From Clostridia bacterium (lineage in GTDB: Bacteria > Bacillota > Clostridia > Christensenellales > Aristaeellaceae), in the NCBI GenBank assembly GCA_017527065.1, contig JAFXQO010000034.1, positions 1 through 64,000 on the forward strand: a stretch of DNA of 64,000 nt. Direction: 5' to 3'. The notes under the pieces were generated by a model. The model had not been told where the DNA came from, made no database searches, and was given only the letters and a program-made list of their open reading frames with translations. A program made the position numbers and the translations under genes. Each line of letters starts with the position of its first letter. Within the stretch, counting starts at the first letter, position 1. This document shows positions 34,713 to 44,014 of this stretch, piece after piece.

Positions 34713-35143
34713 ACATGGAATATGAGCTTATCAATCCGAGCGATCCGTACACCTTTATAGCAGCTGATAGAGAAGTTGCCGCGCTGGTCATTGGGAATTT
34801 GAGCCTTGCGTTTGGAGCGGAAACAAAGGACGAGGCCGAGGAGGACAGGGTGCCGATCTTCATGTTCGGCGGCTTCGACGAGTGGTATCAAAAGGAGTTC
34901 GGAAGGACGCCGACGGAGGGCATGGCGGCCAGAAAGAAAGAGGTCGGCGACGCGCTGGCGTCCTTCATGCTGGGGCGCTTTGAGGACAGGGAGAGATACA
35001 ACGCCGCCCTGGAGGCCATCGACGATCCGGCAAAAGCCGAGGCTTTCAAGGAGAAATGGCAGGACGGGCGGACGAGCCTTAACAATATCGGAGGCGTGGC
35101 ACACAGCATTGGAAAGAAGCTGCTCGCAGCGGGTGATAAATAA
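34709..35143 (+). CDS. Phage protein, unknown
   Basis: A 144-residue acidic protein that overlaps the methylase by 4 nt. It has a FGGFDEWYQKEFGRTP segment and a helical C-terminal half. No family recognised. Confidence 0.6.
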   Translation: MNMEYELINPSDPYTFIAADREVAALVIGNLSLAFGAETKDEAEEDRVPIFMFGGFDEWYQKEFGRTPTEGMAARKKEVGDALASFMLGRFEDRERYNAALEAIDDPAKAEAFKEKWQDGRTSLNNIGGVAHSIGKKLLAAGDK

Positions 35144-36057
35144 TGCTAATAGGACTTCACGACAGCGACAACACGGGATTTCCGAATTACGCGCTGATGA
35201 AGATTTCGGCATGGCATAAAGCCCAGGGTGACATTGTGGAGTGGTGGAATCCGTTGTATTTCTCCTACGATAAGGTGTACAGCAGTAAGGTATTCACGTT
35301 CACCCCGGAAAGCCCATATCTCCCGGAAAACACGGTTAGGGGGGGCACAGGGTACGGGATATATGATCCCCTGCCGAACGAGATCGACGCGATGTACCCA
35401 GACTATTCCATCTATCCAAAGGTGAAATACGCCATTGGTTTTCTGACGAGGGGATGTATCAGGCGATGCCCGTGGTGCGTGGTGCCGAAAAAGGAAGGAC
35501 TAATCAGGCCATACAGGACATGGCGCGAGATCAAGAGGCCGGACAGCAGGGACATCGTTTTCATGGATAATAACGTGCTGGCCTGCCAACATGGAATTGA
35601 ACAAATGCGGGACATGGTGGGCCAGGACGTGCGCGTGGATTTCAACCAAGGGCTTGACGCGCGTTTGATTACGCCGGAGGTTGCGGAAATCCTGGGTGGC
35701 CTTAAATGGATCAGGTTTATCCGTACAGCCTGCGACACGGACGACATGACGGAAATTGTGCTTGAAAAGGCGAAACTGCTTGAACAGTACGGAGTGAAGC
35801 CCTGGCGGCTGTTCGTGTATGTGCTTGTCAAAGATATTCCATCTGCGGAGCGCCGCGTGCTGGCCCTGCGGGATGCCGGAATGAATATGTTTGCCCAGCC
35901 GTACAGGGACTTTGAAACCAATGCGGAACCGCCGGAGGAGCTGAAAGCCTTTGCACGGTGGGTGGACAACAAGGCCGTTTTCAAGTCAGCAAAGACCTTT
36001 TCGGAGTACAGAAAGGGCGTGCATGGGCACAACAAGGACAGGAGGGATCAGAAATGA
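35143..36057 (+). CDS. Radical-SAM-like phage protein
   Basis: A 304-residue protein with CIRRCPWC near residue 107 (CX3CX2C, the iron-sulphur motif of radical-SAM enzymes), then VDFNQGLDARLI and RFIRTACDTDD as in B12-binding/radical-SAM type proteins. A B12 domain is missing. The substrate is unknown; nucleic-acid or peptide modification is possible. It shares one base with the preceding gene. Confidence 0.75.
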   Translation: MLIGLHDSDNTGFPNYALMKISAWHKAQGDIVEWWNPLYFSYDKVYSSKVFTFTPESPYLPENTVRGGTGYGIYDPLPNEIDAMYPDYSIYPKVKYAIGFLTRGCIRRCPWCVVPKKEGLIRPYRTWREIKRPDSRDIVFMDNNVLACQHGIEQMRDMVGQDVRVDFNQGLDARLITPEVAEILGGLKWIRFIRTACDTDDMTEIVLEKAKLLEQYGVKPWRLFVYVLVKDIPSAERRVLALRDAGMNMFAQPYRDFETNAEPPEELKAFARWVDNKAVFKSAKTFSEYRKGVHGHNKDRRDQK

Positions 36058-36506
36058 AAAAGCTGGTAACTGACGCCCCGGCGGATAACGGGGAAATGAT
36101 GCTGAACCTTATCTTTGTGAAGGATAAGGAAGTATGGGTACGCTACGGGAGCGAAGCGGGCGAAGATTGTACGCTGGTTGAGTTTTGCAGACGGCTTTGT
36201 GCGGCCTGCGGCACATGCAGCTACGAGGAAGTGCCCTATCAGACCGGCGACGACCTGGACGACATCGGCGATATTCTGATGGATTGCTCCAGCGACGGGT
36301 GTCCCGTTGGGACGATGTATTTTGCCATGATCCAGGCGGCAGAGTTGCGGGAACGCCTGCGGATGTACGAGGATCGAGGCGTAATGCCTGACGAGCTGGA
36401 GCGGCTTTTGCTGTGCCGCCATAACTGCAAGATCGACTGTCTGCTGAAAAAATACAATGAGTTGAAGGAGCGGTACGACAATGAGCACGGAAGCGTGGAA
36501 GGATAA
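36054..36506 (+). CDS. Cys-rich phage protein, unknown
   Basis: A 150-residue protein with about nine Cys, several in CAACGTC- and CRHNC-like pairs, suggesting a metal site. It overlaps both neighbours by a few bases. Confidence 0.55.
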   Translation: MKKLVTDAPADNGEMMLNLIFVKDKEVWVRYGSEAGEDCTLVEFCRRLCAACGTCSYEEVPYQTGDDLDDIGDILMDCSSDGCPVGTMYFAMIQAAELRERLRMYEDRGVMPDELERLLLCRHNCKIDCLLKKYNELKERYDNEHGSVEG

Positions 36507-36885
36507 CGGGAACTGTAAGGATTGCAGGCGGGCGAAGTATTGTCGGAAGCCCTGCACGGCCAACAAGAGGCGGATGCAGAAGATTTTGGAGCTTTCCATG
36601 AGAACGGCCATCGGAAAAGTGATGATCCAGAATGGGGCCAGATACGCCGAGGAGGCCAGGAATCAGCTTGAATCCTTGCGGAGGGCTAACAATGAGGACG
36701 CTTCCGCCGAGGCCGTAGACGCCGCGTTTGAGCGCTGCAAGGTTCTGGCGGCCCATAGTAAGTACACGGTGGCGCAGATCGTCGGCGGAGTGGGCGGCAT
36801 GGTCAGATCAACCGGGGACAGCACGGACGAAGTGCTGGAAAAGATGGAGGCCGAATACAAAGTTGCGGCGCAGAAAGGAAATTAA
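36481..36885 (+). CDS. Phage protein with N-terminal CxxC pair
   Basis: A 134-residue protein with NCKDCRRAKYCRKPC at residues 11-25 and a helical remainder. A perfect palindrome follows its stop. Confidence 0.55.
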   Translation: MSTEAWKDNGNCKDCRRAKYCRKPCTANKRRMQKILELSMRTAIGKVMIQNGARYAEEARNQLESLRRANNEDASAEAVDAAFERCKVLAAHSKYTVAQIVGGVGGMVRSTGDSTDEVLEKMEAEYKVAAQKGN

Positions 36886-36888
36886 AAA

Positions 36889-36904
36889 CCGCGAGCGCTC
36901 GCGG
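36889..36904. terminator. Perfect palindrome, possible terminator
   Basis: A 16-bp perfect palindrome centred on GCGAGCGCTCGC and followed by ATTT. The 14-bp core recurs after the tail-tube gene at 49212-49235. It may be a terminator or a protein-binding site. Confidence 0.4.
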
Positions 36905-36920
36905 ATTTGGGGGCTGGATT

Positions 36921-37202
36921 ATGGGACGTATTCTGGCAGAGATTCAAGAGATGATCGGGCGCGATATGGCGGAGGTAGGGCTTCATGCGGACGCCGTAGC
37001 TATGAACGGCGAAACATACGAAGCCTTGAAGAAAGAGATCGGGGAACCGCAACCGTACTCCGCGATGTACGCGCTGTCAGGTATTCGGATTTTCATTGAC
37101 GATGAAATAGAAGCTGGGAAAATCCACATCGGCAGGGCGGATCATTTCAGAGAACGGCTTGCCTACAAAAAGAGCATGAAAAAGCGCCAGTTGGAGGGAT
37201 GA
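36921..37202 (+). CDS. Small phage protein, unknown
   Basis: A 93-residue protein beginning MGRILAEIQEMIGRDMAEVGLHADAV. No motif recognised. It lies directly before the late regulator. Confidence 0.55.
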   Translation: MGRILAEIQEMIGRDMAEVGLHADAVAMNGETYEALKKEIGEPQPYSAMYALSGIRIFIDDEIEAGKIHIGRADHFRERLAYKKSMKKRQLEG

Positions 37203-37205
37203 ACC

Positions 37206-37718
37206 ATGAGCAACGAGAAAGCGCCTGCCCAGGGCGGGGCCGTGGAGAAGGAGCAAAGGCCGGTTGAGGTACGCAACAGGGACATCCCTTTGCTGTCCGA
37301 AATTCTGTACATCATGCAGATGGTACGCCAGATCGAGGAGCGGCGGGACTGGCAGCGCGACAGAATGACGAACATCACCCAGCACTTGACGGGGATGCCT
37401 GGAGGCGGCGGCCTGCCCAAGGGGCTTGACAGCGCCTTTGCCATGCTGTCCGAGCTGGACGAGGAACAGGAAACGCAATGCAAGGAGTACGCGCGGCAGC
37501 TCCGCAAGGCTCAAAAGATACTGAACGGCATCGAGAGCCAGACCATGCGAACCTTTGTCATGATGAAGTACGTCATGGACGTGCCGGACGTGAAAATCAG
37601 GCAGGAGCTTAACATGACGTGGCGCGGGTTTGACCGGGCGCGGCGTGCCGTGGAGGACGCGCCGAGCATGGCGGCGGTGAAGTGGCAGGAGCGCTATATC
37701 GTTGTGCAGAAGGAATAA
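37206..37718 (+). CDS. Phage late-gene regulator-like protein (ArpU/RinA type)
   Basis: A 170-residue helical protein. The C-terminal third (RTFVMMKYVMDVPDVKIRQELNMTWRGFDRARRAVE) has the sigma-like HTH pattern seen in phage late regulators of the ArpU/RinA/DUF1492 group. Its place just before the late promoter and the terminase supports that role. Confidence 0.7.
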   Translation: MSNEKAPAQGGAVEKEQRPVEVRNRDIPLLSEILYIMQMVRQIEERRDWQRDRMTNITQHLTGMPGGGGLPKGLDSAFAMLSELDEEQETQCKEYARQLRKAQKILNGIESQTMRTFVMMKYVMDVPDVKIRQELNMTWRGFDRARRAVEDAPSMAAVKWQERYIVVQKE

Positions 37719-37750
37719 AAACAGGCCCCAAAAATTTTTCCAAAAGCGGG

Positions 37751-37779
37751 TTGAAATAAAAAGCTGAATGTGCTATTAT
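37751..37779 (+). promoter_or_regulatory. Putative late promoter
   Basis: TTGAAA (37751-37756), a 17-bp spacer and TATTAT (37774-37779), in the gap between the regulator and the structural genes. A terminator follows within 60 bp. Confidence 0.6.
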
Positions 37780-37800
37780 GATAACGTCGCCAGAAGTGGA

Positions 37801-37834
37801 AAGCGGACAACACATCGTTGCCCGCTTATTTTTA
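37801..37834 (+). terminator. Terminator in the late leader
   Basis: AAGCGG pairs with CCGCTT, and CAAC pairs with GTTG inside it, followed by TATTTTTA. It lies 22 bp before the first late gene, so late expression may depend on read-through. Confidence 0.55.
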
Positions 37835-37855
37835 TGCCCGTGAGGGGGTGGAAAC

Positions 37856-38473
37856 GTGGCAAATCCGAGCATATACCTGGAAATCGACGCCAGCGAATTG
37901 CAGGATAAGGTGAACGCGCTGAAAGCGGTGGTTACGCCGGAACGGTTCAACCAGATCATGTATTCCATCTTCCAGCGGACGGGCGGCCATGTGAAGATGA
38001 TCCTGCGGAAAGACCTTCCACATGAATACCACGTTAAGGCGGGGCAGATCAGCAGCGCCGTGGGAAACGCGAAAATGACATCCAGCGCGGGCGGCCTGGG
38101 ATGCACTATCCCCATCCGGGACAGCCGGGGCAGCATCGGCGGACGGTACAGCGCCAGCGGCGGCGCGCACGGCTGGAACAGCCTGCGGAGAAAATACCGC
38201 GTCAAGGGCCGCGTCGTCAAGGCGGGCGTGAGCACGCTTCCGGCCACCATGAGCAGCTACGGCGGCCAGCCTCCTTTCCGTAACCTGGGAAGCAAGCTGG
38301 GCGGCCTGACCTTCACCCGCGCCGGGAAACGGCGCTTCCCCATCAAAAAGGTTGTCGGTATCGCCATTCCGCAGATGCCCATGAACCGAAGCGAGGCGGA
38401 AGTGCAGAAGGACATCCTGGAGTACATGAAGCAGCGCATCGAACATGAGTTTATGCGGGCTATGAGGGTGTAA
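37856..38473 (+). CDS. Minor tail protein Z-like
   Basis: A 205-residue basic protein with GGLTFTRAGKRRFPIKKVVG near the C-terminus, resembling the gpZ/minor-tail-Z type family. It is unusually placed before the terminase. The start is GTG 37856 after GAGGGGGTGG. Confidence 0.55.
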   Translation: MANPSIYLEIDASELQDKVNALKAVVTPERFNQIMYSIFQRTGGHVKMILRKDLPHEYHVKAGQISSAVGNAKMTSSAGGLGCTIPIRDSRGSIGGRYSASGGAHGWNSLRRKYRVKGRVVKAGVSTLPATMSSYGGQPPFRNLGSKLGGLTFTRAGKRRFPIKKVVGIAIPQMPMNRSEAEVQKDILEYMKQRIEHEFMRAMRV

Positions 38474-38475
38474 GC

Positions 38476-39000
38476 ATGGCGATTCCTGGCATGACAAAAA
38501 AAGAGCTTGCGCAGATCGCAGGCTATACATACCGGCGGCTGTACGACATAGACCGGGATCAACCGCAGGAAAAGAAACTGTTTGTAGAGAGCGAGGGCGG
38601 CAAGTACGACCTCGCTATTTTTGTGCAGCGGTGGGTTGATTACAACGTCAACAATGAAGCCTCCGAAGTGGACGACCTGGACACGGTAAAGGCGCGGCAT
38701 GAAGTGGTCAAGACGCAGAAAACCGAGCTGGAAGTAGCACGGATGCGCGGCCAGTTGATCGACGTGCAGGACGTGAAGCGGCTTTGGGGCGACATCGCAA
38801 ACACCGTCATGCAGAACATGATCCACCTTCCGAGTAAACTTGCCCCCATGCTGCTGATGCAGGATAACGCGGAAGTGATCGCGGACATGATCGGCAAGGA
38901 AATCCGCGCAGCGCTGGAGGAAATCGCCAATACTCCCCTGCCAACCTACGCGGCGGAGGAGAGCGGCGAAGAAAGCGAGGAGGGCGACGAGGAGGTATAA
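38476..39000 (+). CDS. Terminase small subunit, Nu1-like
   Basis: A 174-residue protein with an N-terminal HTH (TKKELAQIAGYTYRRLYDID) that would bind the packaging site, a central coiled region and an acidic C-terminus. Directly before the GpA-type large terminase. Confidence 0.75.
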   Translation: MAIPGMTKKELAQIAGYTYRRLYDIDRDQPQEKKLFVESEGGKYDLAIFVQRWVDYNVNNEASEVDDLDTVKARHEVVKTQKTELEVARMRGQLIDVQDVKRLWGDIANTVMQNMIHLPSKLAPMLLMQDNAEVIADMIGKEIRAALEEIANTPLPTYAAEESGEESEEGDEEV

Positions 39001-39003
39001 CGC

Positions 39004-40866
39004 ATGAGCGCCATAGCCGAACTCGCCCGATACACCTATTCGATGTTCCGGCCCCCGGCACAGCAAACGGTGTCGGAATGGGCGGACGCAAACCGCGTGC
39101 TCGTTTCGGAGAGCAGCGCGGAACCCGGCGCGTGGCGGACTGACCGCGCCCCCTATCAGCGGGAGATTATGGACGCCTTCACCCAGCCGGGAATATGGCA
39201 GATCGTGATTATGGCGAGCGCCCAGGTGGGCAAATCCGAAATCGAGCTGAACATGATGGGGTGCGCCATCGACAACGACCCCGGCCCGATGCTCTACATC
39301 CAGCCGACGGATAAGGTGGCGGAGGACTATTCCAAGCGGCGTATCGCCCCCATGATCCAGGCGTGCCCGACGCTGCGGGAAAAAGTGTTCAAGGCGCGGA
39401 GCCGCGACGCGGCAAACACCATCAGCATGAAAACCTTTCCCGGCGGAAGCCTTGCCATCATCGGGGCCAACAGCCCCGCCGACCTATCCAGTAAGCCGGT
39501 GAGGTACATCTTCATGGACGAAACAGACCGCTTCCCGGCCAGCGCCGGAACAGAGGGCGACCCGCAGGAATTGGCCGAGCGCCGAACCGAAACTTTCCGG
39601 CATAACCGCAAGATAGTCAAGACCAGCACGCCGACGATAAAGGGGAAATCCAAGATTGAAACGGATTACATGAACGGCACACAGGAGGAATGGCATACAG
39701 AGTGCCCGCATTGTCACACCTACAACTACATCCGCTTCGCTGACATCCACTTCGAGAAAGAGGACTATGTGAACGAGGGCGGCGACGAGGATTATCACGT
39801 CAAGGTTGTAACGTGGCGGTGCCCGACGTGCAAGCGCGACATCGGCGAATACGAGTGCAAGCGCCTGCCTGCCAAATGGGTGCAGAAAAACCCGAAAGCC
39901 ATTCAGAACGGCATCCGCTCCTTTCGCCTCAACGCCTTTATGTCGCCCTGGAGCGACTGGAAGGATATTGTCTGGAAATTCCTCAAAGCCCATAAAGACC
40001 CGGAGAAGCTAAAGACCTTCTACAACACGATTTTGGGCGAAAGCTGGGAGGTACACACCAACAGCGGACTTGACGAAACGCTGTACAAGCGCCGCGAGCA
40101 CTACGACGCGGAGGTGCCGACGGGCGTTCTGCTGCTGACAATGGGCATGGACACGCAGGATAACCGCCTGGAATACGAGGTTGTGGGCTGGGATCGGAAC
40201 GGGCAAAGCTGGGGCATCAGCCGGGGCGTGATCCCTGGACGGGCCGACGCTCCCGGCGTTTGGGAGGAAGTGGACGCGCTGCTGGATCGTGAATGGCGGC
40301 TTGCCAACGGCATGAAAATGAAAATCCTTGCGACGTTCATTGACTCCGGCGGCCACTTCACGACGGCCATATACAAAGCCTGCGCGAAGCGGGCAAGCAA
40401 GCGCATCTGGCCTATCAAGGGCGAGAAGGGCGAAGGAAAGCCGGAGTGCCGCCCCATGAAGCGCGGCCAGGGCGAAGGTGCCAAATTCATGCTGGGCGTT
40501 GACGCTGGCAAGGAGGGCATCATGTACGAGGCCGCCGTGGAGGAACCCGGCCCCAACTACATGCACTTCCCCATCGACTACCGGGCAGGCTATGACATGG
40601 AGTATTTCAAGGGTTTGATTTCGGAGCGGATGGAGATACACCGGCGCGGCGGCCAGGGCGTGATCGTATGGGAACAATTCTACGAGCGCAACGAACCGCT
40701 GGACTGCCGCAATTACGCGCGCATGGCCTACCGCTACTTCCATTGGCGGTTTGACGAGCTGGAGCGCATCGTGAACGGCATCGAGGAGCCGAAGAAGATC
40801 ATCACCAAGACAGAGGAAACCAAGCGGAAACAGCGCCGCGTGGTGAGCCGGGGAATCCAAGTATAA
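39004..40866 (+). CDS. Terminase large subunit, lambda GpA type
   Basis: A 620-residue packaging motor and nuclease. The N-terminal ATPase has ASAQVGKSE (Walker A-like) and FMDETDRFP (Walker B). A zinc pair (CPHC ... CPTC) lies in the middle. The C-terminal nuclease domain has the GMDTQDNR acidic site. GpA-type terminases belong to phages that package from cos or pac sites; which applies here cannot be told. Confidence 0.95.
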   Translation: MSAIAELARYTYSMFRPPAQQTVSEWADANRVLVSESSAEPGAWRTDRAPYQREIMDAFTQPGIWQIVIMASAQVGKSEIELNMMGCAIDNDPGPMLYIQPTDKVAEDYSKRRIAPMIQACPTLREKVFKARSRDAANTISMKTFPGGSLAIIGANSPADLSSKPVRYIFMDETDRFPASAGTEGDPQELAERRTETFRHNRKIVKTSTPTIKGKSKIETDYMNGTQEEWHTECPHCHTYNYIRFADIHFEKEDYVNEGGDEDYHVKVVTWRCPTCKRDIGEYECKRLPAKWVQKNPKAIQNGIRSFRLNAFMSPWSDWKDIVWKFLKAHKDPEKLKTFYNTILGESWEVHTNSGLDETLYKRREHYDAEVPTGVLLLTMGMDTQDNRLEYEVVGWDRNGQSWGISRGVIPGRADAPGVWEEVDALLDREWRLANGMKMKILATFIDSGGHFTTAIYKACAKRASKRIWPIKGEKGEGKPECRPMKRGQGEGAKFMLGVDAGKEGIMYEAAVEEPGPNYMHFPIDYRAGYDMEYFKGLISERMEIHRRGGQGVIVWEQFYERNEPLDCRNYARMAYRYFHWRFDELERIVNGIEEPKKIITKTEETKRKQRRVVSRGIQV

Positions 40867-40881
40867 AAGGAGCGTGAAAGC

Positions 40882-41124
40882 ATGGCGGCAATCTCCGCAT
40901 ACACGCTGGCGGAAGCCAGGGAAATGCTGGAACTGTGGAAAAGCGCCGAAAAGGCTTTGGCGAGCGGACAGGTGACAAGCTACCGTGTGGGCACGCGGGA
41001 ATGTACGCTTGTTGACATGGAGGACATCAGGGCCGCGATCAACTATTTCGGCAATCTGGTGGAAGCCCTGTCCGGCGAAGTGAGAACCAAGCGCGTGACC
41101 CGCGTGGTGCCGCGCGATCTGTGA
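40882..41124 (+). CDS. Head-tail joining protein W-like (DUF6148 type)
   Basis: An 80-residue helical protein (YTLAEAREMLELWKSAEKALASG) in the lambda gpW position, between terminase and portal. Such proteins plug the portal channel. Confidence 0.65.
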   Translation: MAAISAYTLAEAREMLELWKSAEKALASGQVTSYRVGTRECTLVDMEDIRAAINYFGNLVEALSGEVRTKRVTRVVPRDL

Positions 41125-41138
41125 GGAGGGCGTGACGG

Positions 41139-42794
41139 ATGAACGAAAGACCGAAATTCAGCGAGCGCGCCCTTTACCTGTTCAGCCCAAAGCGCGGGAA
41201 TGACGCCTATAACAAGCGCCTGCGAGAGGAAAGGGCCAAGGAGCAGGGCGCGGCGGAAAGCCGCGAGAGGGGCCACAGCGGCCCGCGTATGAGTTACGCG
41301 AGCCACGGGGCCAGCCAGACGCTCAACAGCCTGGTCGGCTGGATCGTGGACGCGGGCAACGCGGAGGACGATATTGACCTCCAAAGCTCCACCCTGCGGC
41401 AGCGGGCGCGCGACCTTTACGAGGGCGGCGGCCTTGCCAGAAGCGGGCCGGAAACCCTGACAACTTCCGTTGTGGGATGGGGCATCCAGCCAAAGCCCAA
41501 GATTGACGGCACTTTCCTGGGCATGACGGACGAGGCGCGGGAGGAAGCGGAGCAGGCCATCCTTCGGGAGTGGAAGCTGTGGGCCGACAATACCATGTGC
41601 GACGCGCAGCGGCAGCAAAACTTTTACGGATTGCAGCAGCTCGCTTTTCTGTCCATGCTCATGTCCGGGGACGTGTTCGCCCTGTTCGGGATGAAGCCGA
41701 ACAAGCGTACACCCTACCAGACCACCATCCGCCTTTTGGAGGCAGACCGCATCTGCAACCCGAACAGCTCCGGCGGCAGCGAGAGCGCGGAAACCGAGAG
41801 CGGGGGCCGGATCATCGACGGCGTGGAGATCGACAAGGAAGGGGCCGTAATCAAGTATCACATCGCCAGCCGCAGCCCGAACGCGGGCAACGACAGCAGC
41901 GAATTGACGTGGACGCCCATTGACGCCTACGGCAAGGACACGGGCTACCCGAACATCCTGCAAGTCATGACCTACGAGAGGCCGGAGCAGCGGCGCGGCA
42001 TCCCCTTCGTTTCGGCGGAGATCGAGCTTATCAAGCAATTCACGCGGTACATGAACGCGGAGCTTGCGGGCAAGGTCGTTTCCGCCATGCTGACGCTGTT
42101 TATCACATCCAAGGAGGACGACGGCAAGGCGGGCATGGAGGACGCGGTAAACGAGGACGAGAAGGTTACGGACGACGAGTTGAAATTGGAGCTTGCCCCC
42201 GGCGCGATCTATGATCTGCCGCCCGGAAAGGACGTAACCACCGTTGACCCGAAGCGCAGCGACACGCAGTTTGAGAGCTTCGTCAACACCTGTATTACCG
42301 TGATTGCCTCCTCTATGGGCATCCCCAAGGAAGTGCTTATCAAGAAGTACGAGAGCAATTACACGGCTGCCCGCGCCGCGCTGCTGGATTTCTGGCGGAC
42401 GGTGAGGGTGTACAGGACGCGGTTCAATACCGCTTTCAACCAACCGATCTACGAGCAATGGCTTTCCGAGGCCGTGGCAACCGGACGCATTGACGCGCCC
42501 GGTTTTTTTGACGATCCCGCCGTGCGGCTCGCCTGGTGCGGGTGCAGTTGGATGGGCGCGAGCATGGGCCATGTTGACCCGCTGAAAGAGGTCAACGCGG
42601 CGGAGGTTCGCATCCGCAACAATATCACCACCGAGGAGCAGGAAGCTATGGAATACAACGGCAACGACAGATCGGCCATCGTGCGGCAGCGCAAGAAGGA
42701 AATCGCCGAAAGGGCCGAAATGGGCGGAGCCGCGCAGGAGAGCGACGACGGCCAGCAGGCCGACGACGAGGAGAAAGAGGAGGACGAGGAGTAA
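41139..42794 (+). CDS. Portal protein, lambda gpB family
   Basis: A 551-residue dodecameric ring subunit. SLVGWIVDAG, LYEGGGLARSGPETLTTSVVG and EVLIKKYESNYTAARAALLDFWR are family hallmarks. It ends in an acidic disordered tail. The last base overlaps the protease start (ATGA-like). Confidence 0.92.
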   Translation: MNERPKFSERALYLFSPKRGNDAYNKRLREERAKEQGAAESRERGHSGPRMSYASHGASQTLNSLVGWIVDAGNAEDDIDLQSSTLRQRARDLYEGGGLARSGPETLTTSVVGWGIQPKPKIDGTFLGMTDEAREEAEQAILREWKLWADNTMCDAQRQQNFYGLQQLAFLSMLMSGDVFALFGMKPNKRTPYQTTIRLLEADRICNPNSSGGSESAETESGGRIIDGVEIDKEGAVIKYHIASRSPNAGNDSSELTWTPIDAYGKDTGYPNILQVMTYERPEQRRGIPFVSAEIELIKQFTRYMNAELAGKVVSAMLTLFITSKEDDGKAGMEDAVNEDEKVTDDELKLELAPGAIYDLPPGKDVTTVDPKRSDTQFESFVNTCITVIASSMGIPKEVLIKKYESNYTAARAALLDFWRTVRVYRTRFNTAFNQPIYEQWLSEAVATGRIDAPGFFDDPAVRLAWCGCSWMGASMGHVDPLKEVNAAEVRIRNNITTEEQEAMEYNGNDRSAIVRQRKKEIAERAEMGGAAQESDDGQQADDEEKEEDEE

Positions 42795-43978
42795 TGCCGA
42801 GGGATATTTTCAGACTGGCATACAACGTCCACATGGAGGCCGAGAACAGCGACACGGCGGAAGTGATGCTGTACGGCGAAATCGTGGAGGATGGGCCGAA
42901 ATGGTGGAAGTGGAGCGAGGAGGACAAGAGCGCCGCCGACTTCGACAAAGCCATCAAGGACGTGCTGAAAGCCGGAGCCAAGAAGCTGCTGCTTCGGATC
43001 AACAGCCCCGGCGGCGTTTGCACGGAGAGCGTCGCCATGCGGAGCATCCTTGCCAATGCCGGATTTGAGGAAATCAACATCCGCATTGAAGGGATGTGCG
43101 CCAGTGCGGCGACGGATATTGCCACCCTGCCGGGGGCACACGTCGCCATTGCCGAGGGAAGCGAATACATGATTCACAACCCCTGGTGCTACGCGCTGGG
43201 CAATGCCAACGAGCTTGAACACACCATTGACCGGCTCCGCAACATCGAAAAGATGTCGCGGGGCTTTTACATGAAACGCACGGGGCAGGCCGAGGAGCAG
43301 ATCAAGGACTGGATGGACGCGGAAACGTGGTTCACGGCGGATCAGGCCGTGGAATACGGCTTCGCGGACGAGGTTCTGGAAGCCGAGGTCAAGGGCGAAA
43401 CGCCCGCCGCCGCGTGCGTGACGAGCCGCGTCATGGCGACCATGCGCAACCTGTACAAGGCCGTGCCGGAACAGATTGCCGAGAAGGACACCGAACCGGC
43501 GGCCCCCACCCCTACCGTCAGTCACGAAGCTCCAGTTGCCGGGGCCTCGACTGAAATAAATCAACACGAGGAGGAACATGACACCATGGACATCAAGGAC
43601 ATCAACGTGGATCAGCTTCGTGCGGAAAACCCGGCGCTGCTTGAGCAGATTCAGCAGAGCGCGGTTGCCGCCGAGCGCGCGCGCCAGGACGAGATCGACG
43701 CCCTGACCGATCCGGGCTATGAGGAGCTGGCCGCCCAGGCCAAGGCCAACGGCACCAGCCCCGCCGACTTCGTGAAGCAGCTCGTCCAGGCCAAGAAAGC
43801 CAAGGGCGCGGGCTTCATGGCCGCGCGGCAGCAGGAAACCGCCCCCGCGCAGAACGTCCCCGGCGGCGAACCCGCCAGCAACCACAAGACCGAGGAACAG
43901 GAAATCCAGGACAACGCAAAGGCCGTTGCCGAGTATGCCAAGCAGTACGCGGGCAGCGGCAACGAAACCATGTTCTGA
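42794..43978 (+). CDS. Head maturation protease, ClpP-like, with scaffold tail
   Basis: A 394-residue protein. Residues 1-220 form a ClpP-like protease with INSPGG, the nucleophile Ser in GMCASAATDIA and His in MIHNPW. Residues 265-394 are Ala/Glu/Gln-rich and coiled, the scaffold part. The enzyme cleaves scaffold and capsid during head maturation, as lambda gpC does. Confidence 0.9.
   Translation: MPRDIFRLAYNVHMEAENSDTAEVMLYGEIVEDGPKWWKWSEEDKSAADFDKAIKDVLKAGAKKLLLRINSPGGVCTESVAMRSILANAGFEEINIRIEGMCASAATDIATLPGAHVAIAEGSEYMIHNPWCYALGNANELEHTIDRLRNIEKMSRGFYMKRTGQAEEQIKDWMDAETWFTADQAVEYGFADEVLEAEVKGETPAAACVTSRVMATMRNLYKAVPEQIAEKDTEPAAPTPTVSHEAPVAGASTEINQHEEEHDTMDIKDINVDQLRAENPALLEQIQQSAVAAERARQDEIDALTDPGYEELAAQAKANGTSPADFVKQLVQAKKAKGAGFMAARQQETAPAQNVPGGEPASNHKTEEQEIQDNAKAVAEYAKQYAGSGNETMF
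43586..43978 (+). CDS. Nested scaffold protein (internal start)
   Basis: An in-frame ATG at 43586, about 10 nt after GAGGAGGAAC, would give a 130-residue scaffold identical to the protease C-terminus, just as lambda Nu3 lies inside C. Confidence 0.55.
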   Translation: MDIKDINVDQLRAENPALLEQIQQSAVAAERARQDEIDALTDPGYEELAAQAKANGTSPADFVKQLVQAKKAKGAGFMAARQQETAPAQNVPGGEPASNHKTEEQEIQDNAKAVAEYAKQYAGSGNETMF

Positions 43979-44014
43979 TTTCCGGCCAGAAGAACGTAAA
44001 GGAGGACATTAACA

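Noticed and set aside
22117..37815. Six-base complementarity between the short RNA (GTGTTG) and the late leader (CAACAC)
   Set aside because: A six-base match over this length is easily due to chance; kept only as a hint in the finding on the short RNA.
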